Shown here one piece after another: positions 48,188 to 61,898 of a stretch of DNA of 64,000 nucleotides (position 1 is the stretch's first letter; each line of letters begins with the position of its first letter). A program made the translations under genes and the position numbers. Below the pieces are notes generated by a model. It made no database searches and was not told the origin of the DNA. It was given only the letters and a program-made list of their open reading frames with translations. The stretch covers positions 1,860,001 through 1,924,000 of the forward strand of contig OZ220465.1 in the NCBI GenBank assembly GCA_965115815.1, given 5' to 3'. The DNA is from VXPW01 sp965115815 (GTDB lineage Bacteria > Pseudomonadota > Alphaproteobacteria > TMED109).

Positions 48188-50291
48188 CCTGCTGCTGGAG
48201 CTTCGATCCGAAGAGATCCCGGCCGGCGCTCAGCGGCCGGCCTCCGTCGCTCTGGAACGCGAGGTGGTCGCGGCGCTCGACGAGGCCGGACTGTCGGCCG
48301 GGCACGCCGCGGCCTGGTCGACGCCGAGACGGATCGCGATCCGGGTATCCGACCTGCCCGCCGCCCGTTCGGCGGCCCGGACCGAACGACGCGGCCCGCG
48401 CGTGGGTGCTCCCGATCCTGCCGTGGACGGCTTCTGTCGGGCGCACGAAACGGATCGCGACCACCTGGAAATCCGGGAAACCCAGAAAGGACCGTTCTAC
48501 TTTGCCGTGCGGCAGGAGCCTCCGGTCGCAACCGCAGACTTGCTCCTGGACCTGATCCCGGCCGCCGTGCGCCGCCTGCCTTGGCCGAGGTCGATGCGGT
48601 GGGGCGGGGGCGACTTCCGCTGGATCCGCCCCTTGCGCGGGCTGCTGTGCGTGTTCGACGACCAAGCGGTGGCCTTCGGTCTCGGGCTCCTGACCGCGGG
48701 CGCGCGGACGGCCGGGCATCGGTTCCTTGCGCCGGAGAGCTTCACGATCGGTGCGGTCGCCGACTATCCGGAGCAACTGCGGGCACGGCAGGTCCTGCTG
48801 GATCCCGATCTCCGGCGCCGGCGCATCCTCGATCAGGGGAAGGCGCGCGCCGTCCAAGCCGGTTTCGCCCTAGCTGCCGACGATGACCTGGTGGACGAAC
48901 TCGCCGGGCTCACGGAATGGCCCGTGGTCCTGATCGGCCGCTTCGAAGAATCGTTCCTCGCACTGCCCCCGGAAGTGCTGACCACCACGATGCGGCGGCA
49001 CCAGCGGTACCTGACACTGTCCCGGGGCGATGGCACGCCGGCGCCCGCCTTCCTCATGGTGGCCGACGTCGAGCCCGAGGATGGGGGCGCTGCGATCGTT
49101 GCCGGCAACGAACGGGTGCTTCGGGCGCGGCTGCAGGACGCGGAGTTTTTCTGGCGGGCGGACCGGAGGATTCCGCTGGCGGACCGGATCCGGATGCTCG
49201 ACGACATCGTCTTCCACGCCCGGCTCGGATCGATGGCCGACAAGGCCCGGCGTCTGGATGCGCTGGCCGGCCGGCTGGCCCGAGTGCTGGAGTGGGATCC
49301 GGAGCGCGCGGGCGTCGCGGTCCAGGCGGCACGTCTCGCGAAGACCGATCTCACCACCGATCTCGTGGGCGAGTTTCCCGAGCTCCAGGGCGTCGTCGGG
49401 GGGCATCTTGCCCGCGCCCAGGGGCTCGGGCCCGAGGTCGCAACCGCGATCGCCGAGCAGTACCGTCCGCTGGGCCCGCGCGATCGGTGTCCGGGCACGC
49501 CGACAGGCGCCCTCGTCGCCCTCGTGGACAAGCTCGACACGCTGGCCGGCTTTTTCTGGAAAGGAGAACGGCCCACCGGATCGGGAGATCCACTGGCGCT
49601 CCGCCGCACGGCTCTTGGTCTCATTCGCATTGCCCTCGAGTACGACATCCGGATTCCGGTGGACGACCTTCTGCAGCACGCGCTGGAGGTGCATGCCGAA
49701 GGCAACGTTCCGGAACCGGCGCGGTCGGAGGGAATTCGGGTGCGGCAGGATCTGCGGGACTTCCTGATCGAGCGGCTTCGCATTCACCTGCGGTCGGCCG
49801 GCGCCCGCCACGATCACGTCGCGGCCACCTTGGACGCGGGGGCTGGGGCTCGGGATCTGCCCGGTCTGGCCGGTCAGGTGGATCTTCTGTCCCGGTTTCT
49901 CGACACGCCGGAAGGGGCGGCGCTGCAGGCCTCGTACCGACGCGCGGCCAAGATCGTGAAGATCGAATCCCGCCGGTCCCGGGTGGCGGCGGACGACCTC
50001 GATCCGGCACGGTTGCGTGAACCCGAGGAACGCGCACTGCACGGAGCGCTGGAGCGCTGCGGCCAGACAGCCCGTCGACACTTGGGCCACGGTCGGTTCC
50101 TTGCAGCCCTGGAAACCCTGGCGAACCTGCGCGAGCCCGTCGACCGGTTCTTCGAGAAGGTCAGGGTCAATGCGGACGACCCCGAGCTGCGCGCCAACCG
50201 CCTCCGGTTGCTGGCATCGCTGGAAGCCGCCGTCGTGCAGGTTGCCGACCTTTCGAAGCTCGAAGGCGGAGAGTCCGGTGGTCATGAGTAA
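48180..50291 (+). CDS. glyS: glycyl-tRNA synthetase beta subunit
   Basis: Beta subunit of GlyRS, binding and positioning tRNA-Gly; 703 residues, the normal size. Landmarks: LLLELRSEEIPAGAQRPA at the start, then TTTMRRHQRYLTL, FLMVADVEP, VVAGNERVLRARLQDAEFFWRADR, HARLGSMADKARRLDALA and KTDLTTDLVGEFPELQGVVGGHLA, followed by a C-terminal DALR-like anticodon-binding domain. ATG 48180 overlaps glyQ; the end overlaps the ppdK start by eight bases. Confidence 0.96.
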   Translation: MPDLLLELRSEEIPAGAQRPASVALEREVVAALDEAGLSAGHAAAWSTPRRIAIRVSDLPAARSAARTERRGPRVGAPDPAVDGFCRAHETDRDHLEIRETQKGPFYFAVRQEPPVATADLLLDLIPAAVRRLPWPRSMRWGGGDFRWIRPLRGLLCVFDDQAVAFGLGLLTAGARTAGHRFLAPESFTIGAVADYPEQLRARQVLLDPDLRRRRILDQGKARAVQAGFALAADDDLVDELAGLTEWPVVLIGRFEESFLALPPEVLTTTMRRHQRYLTLSRGDGTPAPAFLMVADVEPEDGGAAIVAGNERVLRARLQDAEFFWRADRRIPLADRIRMLDDIVFHARLGSMADKARRLDALAGRLARVLEWDPERAGVAVQAARLAKTDLTTDLVGEFPELQGVVGGHLARAQGLGPEVATAIAEQYRPLGPRDRCPGTPTGALVALVDKLDTLAGFFWKGERPTGSGDPLALRRTALGLIRIALEYDIRIPVDDLLQHALEVHAEGNVPEPARSEGIRVRQDLRDFLIERLRIHLRSAGARHDHVAATLDAGAGARDLPGLAGQVDLLSRFLDTPEGAALQASYRRAAKIVKIESRRSRVAADDLDPARLREPEERALHGALERCGQTARRHLGHGRFLAALETLANLREPVDRFFEKVRVNADDPELRANRLRLLASLEAAVVQVADLSKLEGGESGGHE

Positions 50292-52959
50292 GCACGTGTA
50301 CCGCTTCGGCGGCGGCCGGGCCGAAGGGGGGGCCGGCATGCGCGGCCTGCTGGGCGGCAAGGGTGCCAATCTCGCTGAAATGAACGGCTTGGGGCTTCCG
50401 GTGCCTCCCGGATTCACGTTGACGACCGACGTGTGCGTGCACTGGCAGACCCACGACGGCGGATACCCCGAAGGTCTGCACGACGAGGTGGACCAAGCCC
50501 TCGCGGCCGTGGAAGCGCTGACCGTCTCCGGCTTCGGCGACCCGGGCCGACCGCTGCTGGTGTCGGTCCGGTCCGGCGCGGCCGTTTCCATGCCGGGCAT
50601 GCTGGATACCGTGCTGAACTTGGGTCTGAACGACGGCACGCGCGCCGGACTCGCCGCATCCAGCGGCGATGCGCGGTTCGCAGCCGACAGCCACCGCCGG
50701 TTCATCCAGATGTACGGGAACGTGGTCCTCGGAGTGCCGCACCGGAGGTTCGAAGATGTCCTCGATGAGGTCAAGCTTGCGCGGGGCACGGAACAGGACA
50801 CGGACCTTGCAGCCGAGGACTGGCTGACCGTCATCGAACGGTACCGCAGGCTTGTTCGGGAGCAGACGGGAACGCCGTTCCCCGAGGATCCGCGCCAGCA
50901 GCTGTGGGGGGCGATCGGAGCGGTCTTTCGGAGCTGGGGCAATGTCCGTGCCGTCACCTACCGGGAACTTCACGGACTGGACCATGTCGGCGGCACGGCC
51001 GTGAACGTGCAGGCGATGGTCTTCGGCAACATGGGCGAGGAATCCTGCACCGGCGTGGCGTTTACGCGGAACCCTGCGACCGGGGAGGCGTCCTACTACG
51101 GAGAGTATCTGCCGAATGCCCAGGGCGAGGACGTGGTGGCGGGAATCCGGACACCGAGACCCCTGACCGACGCTGCGGACGGCGACGCCGACGCCCTGCC
51201 GATGGAACGGGCGATGCCCACGGTGTACGCGGAACTTGCGGCCACCTTTGCGCGACTGGAAACGCACTACCGCGACATGCAGGACATCGAGTTCACCGTG
51301 CAGAAGGGAAAACTCTGGATTCTCCAGACCCGAAATGGCAAGCGGTCGACGAAGGCCGCGCTGCGCATCGCCGTTGACATGGTGCGGGAGGAACTGATCA
51401 GCCGGTCGGAAGCCCTCCTGCGAATCGATCCCGAACGGCTCGATCAGCTCCTGCACCCGACCCTGGATCCCGGAGCCCACACCCGCATCTTGGTGCGCGG
51501 ATTGCCGGCTTCGCCGGGGGCGGCGGCCGGCGTTGCCGTCTTCAGCGCGGACGAGGCGGAACTGCAGGGAAAGGCCGGGAAGAGCGTCATTCTCGTGCGA
51601 TCGGAAACCAGCCCGGAAGATATCCACGGCATGCATGCGGCCCGGGGCATCCTGACCGGCCGTGGCGGGCAGACGAGCCATGCCGCCGTCGTGGCGCGCG
51701 GCATGGGGCGCCCGTGCGTGGTGGGCGCGGGCGAACTCGTGATCGATCAGGAGAGCCGGTCGGCCCGGACCCTCTCGTCCGGTTTCCGGGAGGGAGATCG
51801 GATCACGATCGACGGTTCCACGGGAGCGGTGATGCTGGGCGAGGTGCCGACCATCGATCCCGAACTTCCGGACGCGTTCCATGAGCTAATGGGGTGGGCG
51901 GACGACATTCGAAGACTGCGGATCCGGGCCAATGCGGAGACCCCCGTCGATGCCGAGACGGCAAGAAGGTTCGGCGCTGAAGGCATCGGTCTCTGCCGGA
52001 CCGAGCATATGTTCTTCGACGGTGATCGAATCCTCGCGATGCGCCAGATGATCATGGCCGAAGGTCCCGAGGAGCGGCGGGCGGCGCTGGCGCGCCTCGC
52101 TCCGATGCAGCGCCGGGACTTCATCGAGCTGTTTCGCATCATGGCCGGATGGCCGGTGACGATCCGGCTGCTGGATCCGCCCCTCCACGAGTTCCTGCCG
52201 GCGAACCGTTCCGAACTTGTCGAAGTGGCCGCGAAATCCGGCCATGACGTCGAGGCGCTGCAGCGTCGTTCGATGGAACTCGCCGAAGCCAATCCGATGC
52301 TCGGACACCGGGGGGCACGTCTCGGGATCTCGTACCCGGAGATCTACGACATGCAGGTCCAAGCGATTTTCGAGGCGCTCCATGCGACTTCCGACGGGCC
52401 TGAGGTCGAACTCGAGATCATGTTGCCGCTGGTATTCAGCCGGGAGGAAGTCGCGATCCTGCGGAACCGGATTGCCCGGGTGGCGGAACGAGTGAAGCGC
52501 GCCACCGGGTGGACGCCCCGCTACGCCGTCGGCACGATGATCGAACTTCCGCGGGCCGCACTGGCGGCGGGCTCGATCGCCGAATGTGCCGACTTCTTCA
52601 GCTTCGGCACCAACGACCTGACCCAGACCGTGTTCGGGATCAGCCGGGACGACGCGGGGCGGTTCCTGACCCGATACTTGGAGGCGGGAGTCTTCACGGT
52701 CGATCCCTTCGTCTCGATCGATCCGGAGGGCGTGGGCGAACTCATCCGGACCGCGGCGGCGCGGGGAAGGGCTACGCGCCCGGATCTCAAGCTCGGAATT
52801 TGCGGAGAACACGGCGGAGATCCGGCGTCCGTTTCGTACTGTCACGCGTGGGGCCTCGACTACGTCTCCTGTTCCCCGTACCGAGTGCCGATCGCGCGCC
52901 TGGCGGCCGCCCGCGCTGCGGTCGGCGCGGAGACCGGGTCCGCCGCCACGATCGATTAG
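50284..52959 (+). CDS. ppdK: pyruvate, phosphate dikinase
   Basis: Interconverts pyruvate, ATP and Pi with PEP, AMP and PPi. The protein from ATG 50284 is 891 residues, as expected. Nucleotide-binding N domain: GGKGANLAEMNGLGLPVPPGFT, then SVRSGAAVSMPGMLDTVLNLG. The phospho-carrier His466 is in GRGGQTSHAAVVARGMGRPCV (family signature); the PEP-binding C domain has FSFGTNDLTQTVFGISRDDAGRF and ends with GICGEHGGDP and Cys863 in YVSCSPYRVP, the proton donor. It directly follows glyS with overlapping codons, an arrangement common in alphaproteobacteria. Confidence 0.97.
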   Translation: MSKHVYRFGGGRAEGGAGMRGLLGGKGANLAEMNGLGLPVPPGFTLTTDVCVHWQTHDGGYPEGLHDEVDQALAAVEALTVSGFGDPGRPLLVSVRSGAAVSMPGMLDTVLNLGLNDGTRAGLAASSGDARFAADSHRRFIQMYGNVVLGVPHRRFEDVLDEVKLARGTEQDTDLAAEDWLTVIERYRRLVREQTGTPFPEDPRQQLWGAIGAVFRSWGNVRAVTYRELHGLDHVGGTAVNVQAMVFGNMGEESCTGVAFTRNPATGEASYYGEYLPNAQGEDVVAGIRTPRPLTDAADGDADALPMERAMPTVYAELAATFARLETHYRDMQDIEFTVQKGKLWILQTRNGKRSTKAALRIAVDMVREELISRSEALLRIDPERLDQLLHPTLDPGAHTRILVRGLPASPGAAAGVAVFSADEAELQGKAGKSVILVRSETSPEDIHGMHAARGILTGRGGQTSHAAVVARGMGRPCVVGAGELVIDQESRSARTLSSGFREGDRITIDGSTGAVMLGEVPTIDPELPDAFHELMGWADDIRRLRIRANAETPVDAETARRFGAEGIGLCRTEHMFFDGDRILAMRQMIMAEGPEERRAALARLAPMQRRDFIELFRIMAGWPVTIRLLDPPLHEFLPANRSELVEVAAKSGHDVEALQRRSMELAEANPMLGHRGARLGISYPEIYDMQVQAIFEALHATSDGPEVELEIMLPLVFSREEVAILRNRIARVAERVKRATGWTPRYAVGTMIELPRAALAAGSIAECADFFSFGTNDLTQTVFGISRDDAGRFLTRYLEAGVFTVDPFVSIDPEGVGELIRTAAARGRATRPDLKLGICGEHGGDPASVSYCHAWGLDYVSCSPYRVPIARLAAARAAVGAETGSAATID

Positions 52960-53278
52960 GCCGAAGTTCCGGACGACTTTTGGCCGATACACGCGTCAAG
53001 TCATTGATATTGCGTGGTCCATCGGATTTGTCGGGTGCCGAAGTGTGCCCATGTACTGTATCTAGTGCCCGCCCGAAAATGCCCCTTTCGGATGGTCTGC
53101 CGGCGCAATTGCGGGTTGGGACCCTCCCTCGGTGCCCCGTCCGCTCGGTTTCCGGGGGGGATTTCTGCCGATGGGCAGCGGCATCCGGGCTTGTCCCGCC
53201 GCGAATCCGGCGGCCGGGGCGAGCGGCTCCGTTCCCGCCTCCGGCGGGCTTCGCGGATGGGGTGGAAGGAAGCCGCCG

Positions 53279-55066
<1,788 letters not shown>

Positions 55067-55422
55067 TCTCCCGAAGATTCCCGAATCCCGCGCGATTTTC
55101 CGGCCCCAGCGGCCGATTCCCGCCCCACAGAGGGATTCTTCACCCCTTCAATAGCACACTTCCATCACTGGAGTCAACTGGTTGTACTTTTTCGGGCGGG
55201 CACTAGATAGTGCCCGCCCGAAAATGCCCCTTTCGGATGGTCTGCCGGCGCAATTGCGGGTTGGAACCCTCCCTCGGTGCCCCGTCCGCTCGGTTTCCGG
55301 GGGGATTTCTGTCGATGGGCAGCGGCATCCGGGCTTGTCCCGCCGCGAATCCGGCGGCCGGGGCGAGCGGCTCCGTTCCCGCCTCCGGCGGGCTTCGCAG
55401 ATGGGGTGGAAGGAAGCCGCCG

Positions 55423-57012
<1,590 letters not shown>

Positions 57013-57200
57013 TCTCCCGAAGATTCCCGAATCCCGCGCGATTTTCCGGCCCCAGCGGCCGATTCCCGCCCCACAGAGGGATTCTTCACCTCTTCAATAG
57101 CACACTTCCATCACTGGAGTCAACTGGTTGTACTTTTTCGGGCGGGCACTATCTAGTAGCACGGAAACGTTGAACTGACGATAGTATTCTGGCAAGATTT

Positions 57201-57250
57201 CCGTGTCGGTCCGTGTCGGTCCGTGTCGGCCCCGTGTCGGTGCGTGTCGG
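57201..57250. repeat. IS630 subterminal iterons, copy 2 (five units)
   Basis: Five CGTGTCGG octamers with about 10-bp spacing, near the end upstream of orfA. Copy 1 has four and the deleted derivative three. Confidence 0.7.
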
Positions 57251-57408
57251 CACGCGTGAGCGTCCGATCGGTACGGCGCTTTCTTGTTCATCCCCACAGA
57301 CCCGATGCCGAACGTGCAGGCGCTCACACTCTCTTGGGGATCGGACGGATCCGGTTTCCGGGAACCGAGCCTGCCTGCAGGGGTTCGGTGCGGGGATCGG
57401 AGTGGATC

Positions 57409-58549
57409 ATGGCCAATCCTCAGGGCAGGAAGCTCTATCGAGTGCGCCTTTCGGCGTCGGAGCGCCGGGAACTCCAAGCGATCGTCGACGGTACCGGAGC
57501 CGCCTGGCGTCGTCGTCGGGCGCAGATTCTCCTGATGGCGGACGAAGGGCGCGACGGCGGCAAACTCCGAGATGTGGACATCGCGCGCGGCTTGGGTATC
57601 GGTGCTTCGACGGTCGAACGCCTGCGCAAGCGCTGTGTTCTGGAGGGTCTGGAGGCCGCCCTTCGCCGTCGGGAGCAGGAGAACCGCCGACCGAAACTCC
57701 TGGACGGGGCGAAGGAAGCGAAGCTGGTGGCTCTGGCCTGTTCTTCCCCGCCCGAAGGTTGTGTCCGCTGGACGCTGAAGCTGCTGGCCGGTCGTCTGAT
57801 GGAGATGGAGATCGTCGAGAGCATCTCGAAAGAAACGGTACGGAAGACTCTAAAAAAAGGAGATCAAGCCTTGGCTGAAGCAGTACTGGTGCATTCCCCC
57901 GAGCCGCAATGCGCCGTTCGTGGCGGCGATGGAGGAGGTGCTGGACACGTACCAGCGGGATTTTGCCGAAGACGAGGTCCTGGTCTGCATGGATGAGACC
58001 AGCCGGCAGCAGACGAAGGAAACCCGCCTTCCCCGTCCCGTGCGGCCCGGGCAGCCGGAAATCGTCGACTACGAATACGAGCGAAACGGTACGGCCAATC
58101 TCTTCCTGGCGTTCGCGCCCAATGAAAACTGGCGTACGGTAAAGGTCACCGATCGCCGCACGGCGCGGGACGGGGCGCAGTTCATCCGGGAACTCGCGGA
58201 CGATCATTTCCCCGGAAAGAAGATTGTACTGGTCATGGACAACCTGAACACGCACAGCCCCGCATCGTTGTATGAAGCCTTTGCACCCCGGGAGGCCATG
58301 CGAGTGCGAAAGCGGTTCGAGTTTCGGTACACGCCGAAGCACGGAAGCTGGCTCAACATGGCCGAGATCGAAATCGGCGCGTGGTCGCGACAATGTCTTC
58401 GACGACGCATTCCCGACCGCGCCACCATGCTGCGGGAGACCGCGGCGTGGGTCAAGCGCCGCAACGCGGCCGGCGGCACCGTCGATTGGCGGTTCACGAC
58501 GGCAGACGCCCGGGTGAAACTGAAGTCTCTATACCCAGCAATCCAATGA
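57409..58549 (+). CDS. IS630 transposase, two frames, shifted by one base against copy 1
   Basis: OrfA from ATG 57409 has the helix-turn-helix part as in copy 1; the catalytic frame ends at 58549 with the same DDE landmarks (CMDETSRQQTKE, LVMDNLNTH, HGSWLNMAEIEIG). At the junction copy 2 reads CTCT followed by seven A (57852-57858), whereas copy 1 reads CTCTG followed by seven A. Copy 2 therefore lacks one base, and the catalytic frame is reached by loss of one A or a +1 shift instead of a -1 shift. It may be inactive, or rely on transcriptional slippage in the other direction. Confidence 0.82.
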
Positions 58550-58563
58550 TTCCGTGCTACTAG

Positions 58564-58754
58564 TGCCTGTCCGGAAAATCCCTAAGAGTTGGATTACATG
58601 AATGAAAACCCAATATTGACAGGGCGAAGATTCATCGAATCCAGCCTGATTTCAGCGGAATATGCCGTCATATGCCCTCAAAGAAGGAATCTTCGGTTCT
58701 CCAGATTCCAAATATGGTCGCATACACAATGTGTTATGATTTTCCGTGCAGACA
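58564..58754. mobile_element. 191-bp MITE, copy 3
   Basis: Nearly identical to copy 1, flanked by CTAG on both sides (58560-58563 and 58755-58758). Its left CTAG overlaps the end of IS630 copy 2. Same terminal repeats as copies 1 and 2. Confidence 0.9.
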
Positions 58755-59228
58755 CTAGCTCACTCCTGGTACCGTCGAAGGCGGGGAACCGGGTCCACCG
58801 GGTGCCGCTGGAGGGAAGGGGCGTGCTGCAGGAACCGACCCCCTGGAGAGAAACGGTGGAAGAGACACTGCGATCTACCCACACGTCGACGAAACCACAG
58901 TGGATCGCCGCACAGGCGAGGAAGTACCCGGACCGGGTGTTCCCTCGGTGCACCCCCGGATGGACGGGGACGGGATGCGGGAGGCTTGGCGTCGCACCCG
59001 GAAGGACGGGGCGGCCGGGATCGACGGCGTGACCGCGGCCGACTACGAGAAGAACCTGGAGGCCAACTTGGAGGACCTCCGGGATCGGATCCTGTCGGGC
59101 CGCACCTACGCGCCGCCGGTCCGGCGGACCGGGATCCCGAAGGGGAACGGCGAGGCCCGGCCCTCGGGCATTCCGACCCTGGAAGACACGGTGGCGCAAC
59201 GAGCCCTTCGCATGCTGCTGGAACCCAT

Positions 59229-60431
59229 CTACGAAGCGGACTTCGTGCCGGGATCGTAGGGGTTCCGGCCCGGTCGGTCGGCGCAGGATGCCCTGCACGC
59301 CATCGATCGGGGCATCCTGAGGAAGAACCCGTGCTGGGTGATCGATGCGGATGGGTCGAAGGATTTCGACCCATCCGCATCGGGAGCTCCGGAACCTGTC
59401 AACGCCGTTGAGACAGCAAGGGTTGTCATGTACTGAGCATCTCCCACGGTAGGGGTGGCCTTCGGCGGGTTGATCCAGACCGTTTCGGGGAGCGTCCGCG
59501 GTTTCGGCCTCCCCCGGACGAACCGTTCCGGGTGCCGACCCCAAGCTCGGCCCAAGGCGCGCCGGCGTTGCTCGATCCGCTGCCGGGCGCGGCCGTGGTG
59601 GACATCGTCGGGGATGAGCATCGCGAGGCCCGCATGGTGATGCTCCGTGTGGTACCAGGGGAAGAAGGATCGACCGAAGTCGATGGCAGCGGGCAGGTCC
59701 GGGAAGCGCCCGGGGAACCCGGGGTGGTACTTCAAGGTCTTGAACTGTGCCTCCGAGAAGGGGTTGTCGTCGCGGACCTTGGGGCGGCTGAGCGAGCGGG
59801 TGATACCGAGCTGGGCGAGGAGTTGCGCGGTGCACTGGCTGGTCATGGGGGCGCCGCGGTCGGAGTGCAGGGTCCGCACCCGGGGCTGGATCCCCTGCTT
59901 GAGACAGGATTCTTCGATCCGCCGGCTGGCCAGCGCAGCACTCTCGCGTTCGGCGACCATCCATCCCACCCCGTAGCGGCTGAAGAGATCAAGCAGCACG
60001 TAGAGGTAGAAGGAAGACCCGGTCTTCGGCCCGAGCAGCCGTGTGATGTCCCAGGACCAGACCGGGTTCGGAGCGCGGGCGACAAGTTCGGGCTTGGCAT
60101 AGCGTGGGTGGGTGAGCTGGTTGCGCCGTTCCCGCACCGGTTGCCGGGCAGAGAGGATGCGGTACATCGTGCGCTCCGAGCACAGGTACCGTCCTTCGTC
60201 GAGCAGCGTGGCCACGACCTCGACCGGGGAACGATCGACGAAACGCGGGGAGGCGAGCAGGTCGAGGACCTGCTCCCGCTCCCCCTCGCTCCGGGCCCGG
60301 GCGGGCGTCGCACGGGGCTGCGGATGCCCGGGAACGGGCCTCCGGCGGCGGTAGAACGTGGCCCGGGACACTCCCAGCGCCCGACCGGCCGGCGCGATGC
60401 CGACCGGCCGAGCGAGGGAAGTGGTGGCCAT
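59229..60431 (-). CDS. IS3-family transposase OrfB (integrase core)
   Basis: From ATG 60431: GVSRATFYRRRRPVP, ERTMYRILSARQPVRERRNQLTHPRYAKPELVA, then the rve catalytic core NPVWSWDITRL (first Asp), TLHSDRGAPMTSQ (second Asp) and RDDNPFSEAQFKTLKYHP (Glu), and a C-terminal PERFVRGRPKPRTLPETVWINPP. This is a complete IS3-type DDE set. The frame continues about 70 codons beyond the likely natural end, through the IS end and into antisense of the intron RT, so the real stop has probably been lost or lies in an altered end. Confidence 0.85.
   Translation of the reverse strand: MATTSLARPVGIAPAGRALGVSRATFYRRRRPVPGHPQPRATPARARSEGEREQVLDLLASPRFVDRSPVEVVATLLDEGRYLCSERTMYRILSARQPVRERRNQLTHPRYAKPELVARAPNPVWSWDITRLLGPKTGSSFYLYVLLDLFSRYGVGWMVAERESAALASRRIEESCLKQGIQPRVRTLHSDRGAPMTSQCTAQLLAQLGITRSLSRPKVRDDNPFSEAQFKTLKYHPGFPGRFPDLPAAIDFGRSFFPWYHTEHHHAGLAMLIPDDVHHGRARQRIEQRRRALGRAWGRHPERFVRGRPKPRTLPETVWINPPKATPTVGDAQYMTTLAVSTALTGSGAPDADGSKSFDPSASITQHGFFLRMPRSMACRASCADRPGRNPYDPGTKSAS
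59343..59382. repeat. perfect 18-bp inverted repeat with 4-base loop in the intron RT frame
   Basis: CGATGCGGATGGGTCGAA and its exact reverse complement enclose GGAT. The left arm is RT coding sequence (DADGSK); the right arm has no RT similarity, so it looks like a back-folded copy made during the rearrangement that removed the RT segment next to the IS3 insertion. Confidence 0.85.
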
Positions 60432-60954
60432 CAGCAGTCCTTCCCGTCGCGGAGGCTGAATCCCAGCAGCCCGGCAACGTTTCCCTGAACTTCGAGAATC
60501 GTAGGGGCCGTGGCCCGCTCCTTCTCCAGCCGCGCCACTTGGGCCTCGAGCCGGCGAACCTGGGCGCCGAGGGGGTGGGACGGCGTCGGCTTGGGACCGC
60601 GCTTGCGTGGCGTCAAGCCCTGCAACGCTCCCCGCCGGCGGGCCGTGCGTCACGTCGACAGATGCGAGCGGTACAGCCCCTCGCGACGCAGCAGGCGGCC
60701 GATCTCGCCCGGCTCGCGACAGCGGTCCGCTTCCTCGACCATCCGCAGTCGATACTCGGCCGAGAACCGACGGCGGGTCGGCTTGGCGAGAACCTCCGGG
60801 CCCGGAGCGCGCCGAGTCGGCGGGGTCTCGGCCCTGGGGGGCGCGCCCCCTAGGGCCGGCGGGGCGAGGGGTACACCCCCTGCCCACATTCGGGTCTGCC
60901 TTCATCATGGTTCCTCTCTGCCGCCCTCTAATTCCCAGGGTAGTCGGTGTCTCA
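59409..60954 (-). mobile_element. IS3-family element inserted in the group II intron RT
   Basis: Approximate limits from the short matching tips TGAGACA on both sides (59409 and, reversed, 60954) and from the break in RT similarity. No target duplication was found, so the ends are uncertain and may have been rearranged. Confidence 0.65.
60431..60889 (-). pseudogene. IS3-family OrfA with one TGA
   Basis: OrfA encodes the helix-turn-helix and leucine-zipper part: KPTRRRFSAEYRLRMVEEADRC, EIGRLLRREGLYRSHLST, then TGA near 60650, then RTARRRGALQGLTPRKRGPKPTPSHPLGAQVRRLEAQVARLEKE. Homologues have Trp at the TGA position (TGG to TGA). The frame resumes unchanged and its stop overlaps the OrfB ATG, as in functional IS3 elements. 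Confidence 0.78.
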
Positions 60955-61320
60955 GCGATGTTGGCAGAGAGGGTCCGCGCCGTTCTGGACCTGCGGATCC
61001 AGGACGGTGTCCTCCGTCGCAGGATCAACCAAGGGCTGCGGGCGGGCGTCCTGGAGGAGGGCGTCCGGCACACCTCGGAAGCGGGCACGCCGCAAGGCGG
61101 CGTGCGGTCGCCGCTGCTCTCCCACCGGTTCCTGCACTCCGTGCTGGATCGGTGGGTCGAGCAGATGGTCCAGCCCCGCCTCCGGGGCCGGTGCCCACGG
61201 GTGCGGTAGGCGGAGGACTTCGTGTGGCTCTTCGAGCATCAGCGGGACGGCGAGCGGGTGCGGTCCGTCCTCGGCAAGCGCCCGGAAAACCTGGCAAGAA
61301 AGCGGAAATTTGTGCCCGTT

Positions 61321-61898
61321 CAGTGGTCATTCAAAGCACCAACCACAGCGTGGGGAGAGTCCTGTCCGTCCCCTGATCGCCCCCCAGATTCCTGTTCACC
61401 CTCCCAGGGCCAAACTGGTACCGGGCTGGATCCGCGCAACGGGCATGCTGCGGAGAACCGGTCAACCGAAACGATGGTTTCCGGACAGACCCATGGCAGC
61501 GCACAGCGTCGGCGGCGATCTGCTGCGCGAGGGCACTTTCTATACAACCCGGGTCTCCCCAAAGGAACCCGGGCTGGCGGGCTTCGACCCGCAACGCCGG
61601 GGTTGTCGCGATTTCGCTAGGCGGAGCGTGCCGTCGGCGGAAACGGTGGCGGAGTGGATCCTGGGCAGGCTCCGGCGTAACGGAGGGAACGGCGAGGACC
61701 GGTGCTTGAAGGGCTGCGGAAACGCCTCCTCGCGACGACCGCGGGACCGGCAACGGTCTCCGGTTCACACGCAATTCGGTGCACGGGGATACCGCTTCGT
61801 TCTTGCCGCGACGTTTCTCTTGACACCGGCGTTCCTGTGCCGCACCGTCTCGAAGGTTGTCGGCTCTGGTTCCGACACCATCTGAGGGAGATGATCAC
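61321..61898. other. region after the intron relic, no recognised gene
   Basis: About 580 bases without convincing coding sequence. It should contain the promoter of the cyclase-family gene; ribosome-binding GAGGGAG lies at about 61884-61890. Confidence 0.45.

Larger units (their letters stand above)
57156..58560 (+). mobile_element. IS630-family element, copy 2
   Basis: A 1405-bp element flanked by TA, inverted relative to copy 1. Its length exceeds copy 1 by 9 bp: one extra 10-bp iteron minus one base at the poly-A junction. It sits between ISNCY copy B and MITE copy 3. Confidence 0.9.
58800..61320 (+). pseudogene. group II intron reverse transcriptase/maturase, broken
   Basis: Fragments of one LtrA-like protein in order on the plus strand. 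A first piece (to about 58935) reads TSTKPQWIAAQARKYPDRVF; after a frameshift comes MREAWRRTRKDGAAGIDGVTAADYEKNLEANL, RTYAPPVRRTGIPKGNG, ARPSGIPTLEDTVAQRALRMLLEPIYEADFVPGS. A TAG (59257-59259) stands where Tyr of SYGFRPG is expected, followed by GFRPGRSAQDALHAID and VIDADGSKDFD. An IS3-type element then interrupts. Beyond it, from about 60955, come GLRAGVLEEGVRHTSEAGTPQGGVRSPLLS and RLRGRCPRVR, then TAG (61207-61209) at the Tyr of the catalytic YADD box, then AEDFVWLFEH. The maturase and endonuclease regions are missing. Confidence 0.85.
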
